A program made the position numbers and the translations under genes. A model generated the notes under the pieces. That model was given only the letters and a program-made list of their open reading frames with translations. It did no database searches and was not told where the DNA came from. This document shows, piece after piece, positions 37,417-49,466 of a DNA stretch of 64,000 nt (positions are counted from its first letter, which is position 1; every line of letters begins with the position of its first letter). The stretch is from Arabidopsis thaliana (taxonomy: Eukaryota; Streptophyta; Magnoliopsida; Brassicales; Brassicaceae): positions 1,923,001-1,987,000 of the forward strand of contig NC_003075.7 in the NCBI RefSeq assembly GCF_000001735.4, in the 5' to 3' direction.

Positions 37417-40217
37417 TCCCTATACTATTAAAAGAGAAGTACATTTAGAAAATAGGGCGGGTTAAATTAAAAATTAAGCTTCAATTTAAATGGATTTACG
37501 AGAAATTTGGCTCATTGGATCTTTTAATTTCAATTCGATTTCAAATTAATTATATAAGAAAATAACAATAACAAACTGATATAAAATCGGATCAAATATA
37601 TTCACCTTACATAACAAATCCTATTAATAAGGTAACTTAGTCGTTTTTTGTTTAACATATAAATTATTCGAATAAATATTTTATTTACCAAATCTTCAAT
37701 CATATCTTCAACAAATGGCAACTAATAATTGTCTTTTATGGTTATTAACACAATTCCGATTTATATGGTAACTTCCTTAGTTATGAAAGCCGAATAAATA
37801 TTAAACATTATTTGCGTATAATATATCAATGAATTATACAAAGTTATAATTGTTTGATTAACAATCAAATCTGATATATGATCTTTAACTATGGAAACTA
37901 ATAATGTTGATTTATACAAATTCAAAAATATAACAAAAACAGAAAAAAAAAAATATATAAGGTTTAGATTGCTCTAATTAAAAGGTCTTACTCTAACGAT
38001 ATTCCTTATTCATCGTTAAAAATCATTTAGATTGTTCTTTTATGTTAACAGAATATTTTGCTAGGAGATAATTTACTAGCCCTAAATTGACACCCTCTCT
38101 TCTCTATATAAAGTCATCGATTCATTGAACAAGACATCGATTGAGGAGCCTTCTCTCTCTTAACACACTCTTATTCTTCAGAGAGAGAATGAGAATTCCG
38201 GCGACAACTGGTTTTTTTGTTTTATACATAGTTTCTGACTTTTGACGGATCTCTCTTTCCGCTTAGTCAGATTTTAATAATTTTCGGTTTAGCTTGGTTC
38301 GTTTCCGGTTAAGATCGGATTATTTTTAGTTTTATTTTTTTTCCCTCTTTCTACAGGATTTCAGTGTAAATCCCGCTTGCTGTCAATTGGTTTCTTTCAT
38401 GTTCATCTGTTGGCTTGACTCTTCTCCAAAGTTAGAGTAATATCTTCGCCGTAATGTCTTCGTCGTTATGCGAAGTGGACCTCTCTATCGGTCTTGGGCG
38501 GAGCTTCTTCCTTTGAAGTTGGGGTTGAGATGAAGATCTACAAAATCTCCTATTACTCAAGGTGGAAACAACATACCCAATTTGATTTGTGGCGGTAATA
38601 TCTGTAGAAGGATGGCTCCAAGAGCGTGAATTGAAGCCTTCACCTGGTGGTTAAGACCGTCGTCGGACGTGACGGCAAATTAAAAATTTGGCGGTGAGCA
38701 ACCAAAGGTGTTCCCGCGGTTTTCTCGCTTGTGCCACATGAATCCATTAGGTTTTTGCATCAAACACGTGTCTCTTACGTGTCTTCTTTGTGTAATTTGG
38801 TTCATTTTAAAATTGGGTTTCAAAAGGCTTTGTATCACGTATCTTGTAATTTGTCCTTTATGGATTTCGTTATAAGACGAAAAATTGCCTGCAAAAAAAA
38901 AAAAATCTTCTCAGCCCATTTTTTAAAATACTATTTTTTTGGGTAAATAAAATAATGCTATTATGTTTTCCATCTTTTTTTTTTCAGTTGCTTCACTAAA
39001 TCTATATAATTTGTGTTCACTTAAAAAACAGTTTATGCTATATGCAAAAACCGTATGCATAAAATACATTAATTAATTTTATTAGTGTTTATATTTCATT
39101 TTTTTAAGAAATTGTAGGTTTACTTTTTTTTTCTTTTTGATCATGTGATTATAATATTAATGTATATGCTTAAAATACATTAGCTTTATTATTTTTATAT
39201 TTAAATACTTTTGAAAGAAAGTGTTGGTTGATTATACTCCTTTTTCATGTGATTATAATGTATATGTAGGCCAAACTTGACCGATGGACAACAAAGAGCG
39301 TAAATCATAACCGCGAATGACGTGGTTTTAACAATGTAATATATTGAAATAATGTTGGTAACATAAGTAGGTTATATTTTTATCTAATTTTTAGTCAATT
39401 TTGATGTAGTTTTGAAGATGTCCAAATAAAAACATTGAGCACAGTGGAGACTTTGAGACATAATTTGTGCGGCTTATCATAATTTTTTATAAACATGAAT
39501 TCATAGAAACTAACTAAATTAATAAATATATATATGAAATGTATTAAAATAAAAATCAAAGATTTGCGGTATTCTAAATACTAGAATTATTAATTTTGTT
39601 GGCAAAAATCACTCACTATTTACAACAATAATTCTCAATAGAGAACCTAAACAATATATAATACAAAACAATTGATAAATAAATACTTGTACATGATTCT
39701 GAAAAAATAAATCTGAAAGATATGATAATGTAACAAAATTTAATGTATTAATTATACGATTTACAAAAAATAAATATTAATTGTTAACTAAAATTTAAAG
39801 ATTAACCTTATTTTTTAAAACCTAATTTTAAATATAAAAACTAAGCATGCAGGGTGGCTACTAATCTGATGGGCTTAGCAGGACGGGTTTGGACATATTG
39901 TTTCTACATGCACTCCTGGTCAGTCCGTCGCAATCTCACAAAAATTAATGCCTATCGCGGGCTGGCTAAAGTGGATGCGGGCTGACCAGTTTGACACCTC
40001 TAATATTATTATTACATACTTTTCGTATAGTACTTACAGTTTTAATATAAAAATCTCTGATATTAAAATCGAAAATTTTCTTTTTAACACAGAGTAATAT
40101 TTTCCAAAGTAACTTTTGCAGACACATACCATTTTTAAAATATAATCACAAGTTTAAATTCACACCATAAACACTCATTAAAAATTTCTCCGCGCTGTAG
40201 CGCGGATCCGATCCTAG
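37417..40217 (+). mobile_element. Non-autonomous Helitron, 2.8 kb
   Basis: The left end is TCCCTATACTATTAAAAG after an A, matching the usual Arabidopsis Helitron 5' style (TC..TATACTATTAAAAGAGAAG). The right end is a perfect hairpin, CCGCGCTGTAGCGCGG (40190-40205), followed by CTAG (40214-40217) and T. Insertion between A and T is the Helitron rule. No RepHel gene is present. It carries a nested polyadenylated insert at 38105-38905. Confidence 0.88.
38098..38912 (+). mobile_element. Retroposon nested in the Helitron (candidate Sadhu-type)
   Basis: A segment of about 800 bp ends in an A13 tail (38893-38905). It is flanked by TCTTCTC at 38098-38104 and 38906-38912, a 7-bp possible target duplication. 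It begins with a TATA-like TATATAAAG and a CT-rich leader. The interior is richer in GC than the surrounding Helitron and codes for nothing recognisable. The flanking repeat is low-complexity, so insertion is likely but not proven. A captured host transcript is the alternative. Confidence 0.5.
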
Positions 40218-40385
40218 TTTCGCATTAAAAAAACAGCATATTATTACTAAAGATACTCTCCCAATATTTTAGTTATTTTTATAAATACTTAAAATTTTCC
40301 CTCACAATAAAAAAAACATTATTAATCGTCTAGAGAGAAAGCCCTAGAATTTCACAACAAGCTCCATAGAGAGAAGCGATCGATC

Positions 40386-41308
40386 ATGTTAAGGCAAACA
40401 ACTAAAAGAGCCTTTTTAGGGCTCGCTTCTCAAAATCCCACACCGTTCCCTGTCGTGTCTCGATTATACCATCCAAATGTCATCGACCATTATGACAATC
40501 CCCGTAACGTTGGATCATTTGATAAGAATGATCCTAACGTTGGTACGGGATTGGTCGGAGCTCCTCAATGTGGAGATGTTATGAAGCTTCAGGTTAAGTT
40601 TGATGGTTCTGGTCAAATCATTGATGCTAAATTCAAGACCTTTGGTTGTGGTTCTGCCATAGCAGCTTCTTCCGTCGGTATGGTACCTTCTTATGTGATA
40701 TTGTGATCGATTTGTTTCTCTAATCCTGAAATCTTTAAATTAATTGATTCGCTTACATGGTTTACGTAATCGCGTTATAAATCATATAGGTATTAGAGAG
40801 GTCTCTGACTATTTAGCAGCTTTTTTTTGTAAATTAGTGTATGATTTGGTGAAATCAATTAGAAGCTCTCCTCTCAAATGTTAGTTTCATAAGTTCATAA
40901 GTTTTGCGATGTTTGATATAAGTTTGCTTATTATTCTTAGCTACTGAATGGGTCAAGGGAAAATCCGTGGAGGAAGTCTTGACCATAAAGAACTCGTAAG
41001 TGCCTTCTTTTTGTGGTTTTAGTTATTTGAATAAAAGTCTTAACGATATGATGATATTGGTTCTATATGTGTGATTACGTGCCTTCAAATCTTTGACAAT
41101 TATTGATAAATTTATGGACTTTGTGGTGATGTTTTGCAGGCAAATTGCGAAGCATCTATCGTTGCCACCAGTAAAGCTACATTGCAGTATGCTTGCAGAA
41201 GACGCTATCAAGGCAGCAATTAAAAACTACAAGGAGAAGCAAGACAAGGCTAATGGCGAAACCGTTGAAACCATCGATTCCACTTATTTACACGGTATTG
41301 GATCGTGA
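40386..41308 (+). CDS. ISU3: Mitochondrial Fe-S cluster scaffold, ISCU/IscU-like
   Basis: Three exons (40386-40677, 40941-40995, 41140-41308) join in phase to 171 codons. IscU-type scaffolds receive sulfur from the cysteine desulfurase and assemble 2Fe-2S clusters in the mitochondrial matrix. The N-terminus (about 27 residues, basic, few acids) is a mitochondrial presequence. The scaffold domain starts at YHPNVIDHYDNPRNVG. The three cluster-ligand cysteines are present at Cys62 (APQCGD), Cys88 (TFGCGS) and Cys131 (KLHCSM). The LPPVK chaperone-binding motif is at 124-128. The match is to AT4G04080 as I recall it. The start follows AT-rich DNA next to a Helitron end only 168 bp upstream. Confidence 0.95.
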
Positions 41309-41979
41309 TGAAAAATTAAGGAATGGAAGTAGAAGAAGAGTTTTCAAGGAATGGTTTATGTTTGTTTGTGTTTGAGTTTTACTCAAGTCTTGTTTGTGTT
41401 TGATGTTTTATGACCCAAACAGATAATTCTTCTTCTTCTTCCCCTATGGTTTTATGGAATATAGATTCCTGATCTTAATAATTTTATTGGTTTAAAAATG
41501 AGTCCATCTCTTCAACTTTTTATTTAAGTTGCACAAAGTAATTAGTACTTAACATTGTTTAAACTTTGTTCTGTTTTCCTCTACTTCTTCTCTTGTCTCT
41601 TACAATTGCTAAACAATGGTTTCCTCAACACAAATGAAATTCTAATTAATAGGCAAAAAGATGCTCGAATGAGACGAGTTCAATGTTTCAGTCAACCTAG
41701 ATATAATTACTCTCTTTGGGAAGAAACATGAAGTAACCCAACAAATTCTTCTTTCCAAGAATACTGCATGAGTGGTCCTTTACACATACTATTATGGTTT
41801 CTTAAATAAAATTACAAGTAGAAGACCGCAAATAGTTTAGGAATTCTAGTATATTGTCGTCTTCTTTCATTTCCAAAAAAGTCTTAGAAAATGAAAGTTG
41901 ACCATCCAGGGGTCTCTCTATATATATCCAACCTTAGATCCTTTACCAGATCAAACCCAAGTTATATGAGCCTATAGCT
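41309..41979. other. Spacer: ISU3 3' end and BTB promoter
   Basis: About 670 bp. From about 41560 to the BTB start it is recognisably similar to 52080-52543, including the phrase TAATTACTCTCTTTG and a TATATATATCC-type TATA box near 41920. The BTB promoter is therefore part of a duplicated segment. Confidence 0.65.
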
Positions 41980-42650
41980 ATGGGGACACAAACAAACAAA
42001 GGGTTTTTCTATGATGAATTTCTGAAGGTTCTGAAAGAACAACAAGTCGATGTAAGGCTAATGGCACGGGACAGTGAGAAGGATGCAGCTATCTCTGCTC
42101 ATAAGCGTATTCTGGTTGCGACTTCTTCTTCTTCTTCTTCTTCTACTTTTTAAGCTTCTTACCATTATCTGATTTAGTTAGAATTATTTCCTTGTAACAT
42201 GTATAGTCTGCAAGATCAGAAGTGTTTGAGGAGATGTTTGAATCAGATAAATACAAAGCTTCGTCCAAGCTGGAGACAATCACTCTCTCAGAGATGAAAC
42301 ACGAAGTGTTGGAGGCTTTCGTTGACTTCACCTACAGCGACGGCTCTATGCTTTCAGAGAAAGCTAAGCAACACGCTATGTCACTCTATAGCGCAGCCAA
42401 AGATTATGAAATTCCGCGTTTATGGTGCTTATGCAGAAAGGAGCTTATAGCATCTCTTAACATGTCGAATGCTCTTCGAGTTCTTCAGCTCGCCCAAATT
42501 CCATATGACGAATCCCTCAGTGTCGCGGCATTCACCACTATCAAAAACAGCAAACTTAAGCTTTCTAGCTCTACTAAGGTCAAGGTTTTCGTCGTCAATC
42601 ACCCGAATGGTCCCCTTGAGATAACGAGGGCTATTTTTCCTCGTAATTGA
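41980..42650 (+). CDS. BTB/POZ domain protein
   Basis: Two exons (41980-42114 and 42207-42650) give 192 codons. BTB proteins dimerise and serve as substrate adaptors for Cullin3 ubiquitin ligases. The domain reads FLKVLKEQQVDVRLMARDSE, then AHKRILSARSEVFEEMFES across the splice, then LEAFVDFTYSDG and a BACK-like helical tail (LYSAAKDYEIPRLWCLCRKE, LQLAQIPYDESL). It is short, as in the small plant speckle-type BTB group. The intron is 92 bp with a CTT microsatellite. It matches AT4G04090 in my memory. A 5'-end duplicate starts the fusion gene at 52544. Confidence 0.88.
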
Positions 42651-43041
42651 CATTACTGTGGTAGTATGGTTCTTGGAAGAAAAATTGAACCACCGTCTAG
42701 TTTCGTTGTTTCATCTCTATTATCATAAAACCTTAAATTAATAAAGTCAAAATTTCATGGGATTTTACTTCCTTTGTTTTCTCAAGTAGCTTGCAAATTT
42801 TTGAGAAAGTTGTATTAGTCTTTTTGAACCGTCTTTGGTTTGTTAAAATCAGTTTCCCATTGATAGGAGAACATAAAACAAACGATACAACAAACACTTA
42901 GAAAAAAATAGATTCTTTTTCTAGCAAGTAAAACAAATGCTGACGAAGAAAATAGAGCGAGGAAACTTTTGAAAGAAGAAATTAGTAGCGTGTTAATGAT
43001 TTCAGAATGTTAAGAGGCAAACACATGATGTAATGAAGCCT
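42651..43041. other. Short spacer before the CACTA element
   Basis: About 390 bp of AT-rich DNA containing the BTB 3' UTR. I see no other feature. Confidence 0.5.
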
Positions 43042-43042
43042 G

Positions 43043-45073
43043 ACTACAAGAAAATTCCACGGTTATTACGACTACAAGTGGCGACTGTTTATGTAGTCGT
43101 CAAATTTAGCGACTATGAATTGGCTATTTAGCGACTGTTTTACGATTAAACGAAAACGACGTTAAGTAGTCCCTAAATAGAGACTATAATAAATTGTCAT
43201 TCCGGTAGTCGTCAAATAACGACTACGTTATGACTATACGTAAGTCGGGGAAATAATAGTCGCATATTAAAATTGTAATAATAATAAAAGAATTTTTATA
43301 GTGTAATTTTGTGTATATAATTTATACTAAGTTACTAGCAGTATATTCAGACAATTAGTTTTGTAATTATCATGCTACAAATAAAAATTCTAAGATATTT
43401 TATTTTAAAGCTTTATTTTTTACAGCTTGTCATGTGTTCCTCGGGATCGACGAGAAAGATACTTCCTCGAGTTTGTGGTATAGTTTTTTTTTCTCTTGTC
43501 TTCACTTAAATGTTTAGCTGTGTTATTTTCACTAACATCATGTCTTTGTTATTTGTAGATAACACACACTTGGGATCATTTGATAACATGGACAGTTTAG
43601 TACTATTTTGAAGATATTTGTGGCCGACGGATGAAATATATGATTAGCACTATGAGGACTAGTCGAGAGTATCCTAAATGGATCGTCGATTCCCATATCT
43701 GGGAAACGATGTGTGCATACTGGGATAGTGAAGAAGCAATTGGAAAGAGTCTGACATATTCCAAGGCTCGCATGTCTGACAGTAATGGGCTCAGTCTTCA
43801 CATCTATTTATCAGGGCCAAAGTCATATTAACAAATCCAACAAGAAATGGTTAATAACTTCTTGTGATCTCTGTTATTTGTTTTTCATAGTCCATTGCAA
43901 GTTTAGATATTGTCTTAATCCTTGTTTATTTTTAACATTGCAGGAAGAGGAGTTAGGAAAGGACGGTGAGTCTTGGTTAGGTTTTCATCAATACGCATAC
44001 CAAACCAGATGGTACTTATGTCGATAGGAAGGCGGAGAAGATTGTTCAAAATTATGAGCAGATATTGCAACAGGAGTTGTCTGAAATGGAGGCAGAGACT
44101 TCAAATGTTTCAGACGGGGAATCACGACCTTGGGAGCTCACAACAAATGAACTTACTGTCATCTTTCTAGAGGTAAAGTTTACATTTTCATAATTATAGG
44201 CTGCATATTCTCATGCTCTTTAGTAATTGTTTGTCTTTCTTTTCATAGTTCAAAGCAGATTCACGAGGAAACTATTATGGAGTGGGCAGCTTTAATGATA
44301 GTCTTCCAGATCTAGTCACTGGAAAACGCAAACTCTTAGGAGACTCTTCTTCTTTCGTGGCGTTGCAAGAGCAAGTGAAGGAAGCTCAACAGAAAATTGA
44401 AGAGCAAGCTGCTTATAATGCAAGACGTGAGGCAGAGCAAACCAAGGCTGTGGCTGAGCAGAAGGACAAGCTGGAGCACTTTTCCTCCACTTTATGGCGA
44501 CTCATTCACCTGAATCAACTACAGAACCTATCTCATCTCCAACTCATTCTTAAGTTACTTCTCCCTCTTTCAAAACACTCATGAACTTGTCAAAACTTGT
44601 TATCTTTTCAGAATTTGGTGCAATTTGAATCTTATATTTGGTTACAATATTAATGAATTTGGTGTGTGTTTCAATCATGAATTTGGTGTGAGGTTTAGTT
44701 TGGTTTTGAAATTGTTAAGAATTTGGAGAAAGCATTACATGAATAGGCAATATAAATCAAAAAAAATAAAATGACTTTTTATTTTGTCTGAAACCGTAGT
44801 CGTTAATTAGTGACAGAGTAGTATATAAATGGTCGCAGAGAAATCCTACAATATCGCTGTTCATATAGTTTAGTCGTAACTTAGTCGTAACATATAACGA
44901 CTATTTTACGATTAATATTACGACTAATTTGGCGACTAAAATTACGACTATTAAATTTAACGACTATCGATTTGCGACAACAGTGGTTAGTCGTAAAACA
45001 GTCGTAACTTATCACTTTACGACTACTCTGCGACTAATATTCTAGTCGGAATTATTTCCGTGTTTTCTTGTAG
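43043..45073 (+). mobile_element. CACTA (En/Spm) element, 2.0 kb
   Basis: The left end ACTACAAGAAAATTCC and the right end (45062-45074, inverse complement ACTACAAGAAAAC) are inverted repeats of the Arabidopsis En/Spm style CACTACAAGAAAA. Both lack the first C. Subterminal DNA at both sides (43070-43260 and 44810-45060) is packed with TAGTCG/CGACTA words, the kind of array that the element's TnpA protein binds. The interior has a broken Transposase_24-type gene. No 3-bp target duplication is clear. Confidence 0.85.
43538..44584 (+). pseudogene. En/Spm Transposase_24 (Ptta/TnpA-like) gene fragment
   Basis: Exon-like pieces at about 43600-43830, 43945-44172 and 44250-44584 encode parts of the plant En/Spm protein family PF03004. 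These include YPKWIVDSHIWETMCAYWDS, then KPDGTYVDRKAEKIVQNYEQ in a frame shifted from its neighbour, then a coiled-coil tail (LQEQVKEAQQKIEEQAAYNA). Introns of about 100 bp with GT..AG borders separate them. The tnp2-type catalytic transposase is absent, so the element is internally deleted and non-autonomous. Confidence 0.7.
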
Positions 45074-45074
45074 T

Positions 45075-45428
45075 TCTATGGTTAAGTTCTTTGGTTCAGA
45101 AAAATCATTAATGGTCGATTAGTCGATTCAAGACTTTTCGGTTGCATTGCATGCTCGTTATGGGAAATTGTATTTTTTTTGTTTGATTCGTTTATGTTGC
45201 GGGTCTGATTTAATTGATTAAATATGAAATTGATATGTTAAAAACGGATTCTTTTTGTTAGGGTTCATATATACACGTACGCATCTTAATTTTCCAATAG
45301 TTGCAATATTCTTCAAATGTGAATAGGTTTCTATATGGAATAGAACCGGTAAAAATTAAAATTAAATCCTTCAAGTGGGACATTGAGGGTTTCTATATGA
45401 AAGAACCGGTAAAAATTAAATTCTGATC
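45075..45428. other. Spacer between the two CACTA elements
   Basis: 354 bp of AT-rich DNA. It contains a short direct repeat, AAGAACCGGTAAAAATTAAA-like, at about 45343-45362 and 45403-45420. No gene is visible. Confidence 0.5.
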
Positions 45429-47645
45429 GTGCACTATAAGAAAAGTGAGTATTAATAGCACTGAGTTATAGCGTTTTATGTAGTATTGCTATTAATAAGT
45501 TACCACTGATTTTTAGATAGCGTTTAGAAATTTTAAAACACTATGAAAGGTTTTTACTAAAAAAAACGTGTTTATTAAAGTTGGTATATAAGAGTTTTGA
45601 TTGCATATCCATATTAAAATGCTACGGAATTATAACCGGGAACTAAAACTTTTGGGCTCCAAAAAGTCTTTGACCAAAGACTTAAGCTCCAAAACTAATT
45701 TTCCTCGACGACATCAATTTGACTGTTCTTCCCCTTTTCATCTATCTTTAGCTCTTGAACTTTTTCACTACTCAAAAATTCAGAGGTTCTAATCTGAGAT
45801 TACATCTTCCTTATCATCTGAGATTGTCGCATCTTTCTTCATTCTTACTCTCTCGTTGAAATTTGTACTCGACCACAAATCCCATCCATCGTCTTTGTCC
45901 GCTTCAAGGTTATAATTTTTAGGGTTATTGTATGATTTTGGGGTTTAGATCTTGTTTTGTTTTGTTTCAATTGAAGTTTTAAGAGTTTGGGGTTTTGATT
46001 TGTCACAATTTTGCTTCTTTTAATTGTATCGATTTGGGTTCTCGATTTAGTTAACTAGGCTAAACATCTAGATGATAAGGTCGATGTTGAATTTACAGAA
46101 TTGGGTGAACACTTTGGAAATAGTTCAGTCAAACTGTCGTCCTTTCTTGGCTCTCTAGTCAGGGAGCATGTACCTGTAATACTTGATGATTGGAGGCACC
46201 TTGATGAACTGACAAGACACGCACTTTGGGAGGAAATTCAGGTATGTATACCAATTTATTTAGTTTACCAAAACTTTCCTTTGTTACTCTTAGTTAACTA
46301 TCTAAACTTATGTAGGGAGGTTTAATTTGCAAGAAGAATGACAAAAACAAGCTATTTTTAGGCAGATGGGTTGTTTGTGGAGGTACCATAAATCTAAGCT
46401 TCTTTCAAAGGTTAAAGCAGCAAATACAAAGCTTAGAGTACTTGAGCTAAGACCAAGCAACATCCCATCTGTCGCAGTTTGGAGCAATTGGGTGAAGAGT
46501 AGGACTAGCAGCACTTTTAAGGTTCTATTAATTGTGATATTTGATTTTCTAAAGTAAAGTTGTTTGGAGATATTAATAATGTTGCAATGGGTTTGATTTG
46601 TAGGTACAAAGTGACAAATTTAGGCAATTAAGGAGGGCACAAATTCCACATACCACCAGTCGAAAAGGAATGATTCGCCTGGCTCAAGAGATGGTAAGTT
46701 TATTTAGTTTTTGGTTACGTTGTAATCCTTAAAAACAATAGTGAGTTCTGCTGCTATTTAAATTAATATTTGGTTGTAGAAAAAAAAGAGTTCGGACCCA
46801 AGGAAGGTGACAAGAAGCAAGGTTTGGGTAGCAGGACTCACACATTCTGATGGGAGACCTGTGAAGCCAGAGTTTGAAGAGACCATTGTAAGAAGTTGTC
46901 CTTTATTCTATTATCATTTTCTTGATCAATTTGTTTATCAAGATTTGTGTTTTGTTTCAGGAAAAAATAAAGTCAATTGACAGTGAAATGGACTCCACAT
47001 CTAATACTAATATTAGAGAAGATGCTGTTAGTCAAGTATTAGGAAAGGACAAACCCGGGAGAGTCAAAGGGATGGGCAGAGGGGTTACTTTTTCTAAGCT
47101 AGCCTTCATGCAAGTTAGAGATTCACATGTGCAGCAGCTTGAAGCTAAACAAGCTGAATTGATCAGCAAACTTGAAGACTTCCAGAATGACGTTCATGAC
47201 TTAGCTGGCAAAAATGTATGTTTCTCACCTTTGTTATGATAGTGATGTAGTCTTTATTTTACTGATGCCCTTTGTTCTTCTCAGTTTCCAACTGATAGTC
47301 ACTCTAAATCAGAAGCAACTAGTGATAGTAAAGTAGTTAGGTGTCAGCTACTGGATTGGAATGCGTCTACTGAAGTTGTTGTTGGAGAAGGAGAATTCTG
47401 CTCTATTGAACAAACTTACAAGATTGGTCGTATAAGACTTGGTCCAAACGCATCAGCTGTTATTGTGAGGTCTGTCTTAAACGAAGATGCATATGTCTGG
47501 AGACCTACACCAACCATTTGCTCACTTGGGCAAGAGCATTGAAAGGAGTGTTTCTCGGTTATCCGCAAGGCACTAAGGGATACAAGATATGGCTCTTGGA
47601 AGAAATGAAATGTGTTATCAGTCGAAATGTGATATTTCATTAGAA
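45429..47645 (+). mobile_element. Second CACTA element, left part
   Basis: The left end CACTATAAGAAAAG (45432 onward) is a full CACTA terminus. It is followed by subterminal ATAGCG/GCTATT words. The interior holds a Transposase_24-type gene. The right end is not found: the element runs directly into Copia pol sequence at about 47645, so it was cut by a rearrangement or an insertion whose 5' side is lost. Confidence 0.7.
46080..47540 (+). pseudogene. En/Spm Transposase_24 gene of the second CACTA
   Basis: Several exons with GT..AG introns encode, in order, the start LSSFLGSLVREHVPVILDDW with RHALWEEIQ, then the KQMGCLWRYHKSKLLSKVKA block, then IPHTTSRKGMIRLAQEM. These are followed by a coiled-coil exon (46960-47217) with GRGVTFSKLAFMQVRDSHVQ, and a last exon at about 47286-47540 with VWRPTPTICSLGQ. 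Family members of this type regulate or bind CACTA ends. The last exon is interrupted by a stop near 47541 and then lost. Confidence 0.7.
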
Positions 47646-47819
47646 CTTGGTGTGTAAGGATTTACAGTTAAAAGAGAAGTCTGAACAAGAGGAGAGAGTA
47701 GAGAAGATTACTCAAGCAGAAAAGACATGTCCTGAGATTGTGAGTAACCAACAACAGGTTGGTGAGAGTTCAGCTGCAGGTGGAGCAGTTGATGTTTCAT
47801 CTAGTGATGATGAGTAAGG

Positions 47820-49400
47820 GTATTTTGAACCCGAAGGAGAAGCTCCAGCAAGCGGTGAAAGACGGAGCAGTTATCGGTTAGCTAGAGATCGGATTAGAAG
47901 ACAAATTAGAGCACCTATAAGATTCTCTGACCACTCCCAATTTGCATATGCTCTTATGGCAGCTGAAGAAATGGACATCAGTGAGGAACCTAGCTGTTAT
48001 CATGAAGCTAAAGAAACCAAAGAGTGAGAAAGGTGGAATGCAGGACTGGGAGATGAAATGCAGTCACTGTGGAAGAACTATACATGGGATATAGTAGATC
48101 GTCACAAGGATCAAAAGATCATCAGTTGTAGATGGTTGTACAAGAAGAAACCAGGAATTCCGCTGTGGAACCTGAAAGGTACAAGGCCAGACTAGTAGCA
48201 AGAGGATTTACACAGAGAAAAGGAATTGACTATGATGTAGTGTTTGCACCTATAGTCAAGCATGTTTGTATAAGAATCTTGATGTCCATTGTTGTTCAGG
48301 GAGATCTAGAATTGGAACAAATGGATGTTAAGACTGCGTTCTTGCATGGTGATCTGGATAAACCACTCTACATGGAGCAACCTGAGGGGTATATTGCTGA
48401 TGAACAAAAAGATCAAGTGTGCTTGTTAAAGAAGTCACTGTATGGGTTTAAACAAGCGCCACGTTAGTGGAACAAGAAGTTTAACTCCTTTATCATGGAT
48501 CAGAAGTTTATCAGAAGTGGTCATGATTCGTGTGTTTACATAAAACAACTCAGTGATGAGGAGTTTGTGTATCTGCTGATATACGTGGATGATATGTTGA
48601 TAGCAGCTAAGTCCATGACTGAAATTAACAAGATCAAAGAAGCGTTGAGTACATGTTTTGAAATGAAGGATATGGGTGCAGCTAGTCGAATACTGGGAAT
48701 CGACATTATTAGAGACAAAAAAGTTCCATACTCAAGTGCTATTGGCAGCGTTATGTATGCCATGGTTGGCACCAGAACAGATGTAGCTCAAGCTATTGGA
48801 GTTCTAAGCAGGTTTATGGGCAGGCCAGGTAAGATTCATTGGATTGCAGTAAAGTGGCTGCTAATATACTTAAAGGGGTCTACAGATTTGAATCTGGTTT
48901 TCACCAGAGAAAAAGATTTCAGAGTTCAGGGTTTCAGTGACTCTGACTATGCAGCAGATCTTGACAGGAGGCGTTCAACGACAGGTTATGTGTTCACAGT
49001 TGGTGGAAATACACTGAGTTGGAAGTCAAATCTGCAGAGTATAATGGCATTATCAACCACTGAAGCAGAGTATGTTGCTTTAACTGAAGCAGTGAAAGAA
49101 GCTTTGTGGATTCAGGGGTTGTTAACAGAAATGGGATTCAAGCAAGAGAAAATTACTTTGTGGTGTGACTCGCAATCAGCCATCAGTCTGTCAAAGAACA
49201 ACACGTTCCATTAAAGAACCAAGCACATTGCGATTAAGTACAACTTTATAGGGATGTGATTGAAGAAGGAAGTGTTGAAGTTCTCAAGATACACACTTCT
49301 CGGAATCCTGCAGACATGCTTACCAAAGGCATTCCTGTGCAGAAGTTTGAGGCAGCTTTAGAGTTTCTAAAGCTACTCAGGTGAGGTGGAAAGACATCTC
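47820..49400 (+). pseudogene. Copia reverse transcriptase and RNase H, decayed
   Basis: The linker (ERRSSYRLARDRIRRQIRAP) leads to the RT palm: [19 protein letters not shown], then [15 protein letters not shown], then the catalytic LIYVDDMLIAAKS near 48580. A stop at 48466 replaces a Trp codon before NKKF. Immediately after ILGIDIIRDKK (about 48720) the sequence jumps to VPYSSAIGSVMYAM, so about 50 residues of the usual connection are deleted in frame. RNase H follows with FSDSDYAADLDRRRSTTGY, STTEAEYVAL and CDSQSAISLSKN, then a stop at 49212. It is inactive. Confidence 0.9.
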
Positions 49401-49466
49401 ATCCAAAGGTGAAATCCAAGTAAGTGCACGTTCACTAGTTATGAAGAGATTTGAATCAAGGTGGAG

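Noticed and set aside
38380..38900. A second host gene within the Helitron
   Set aside because: Frames are short and interrupted. The poly(A) end suggests a retroposon or captured RNA instead.
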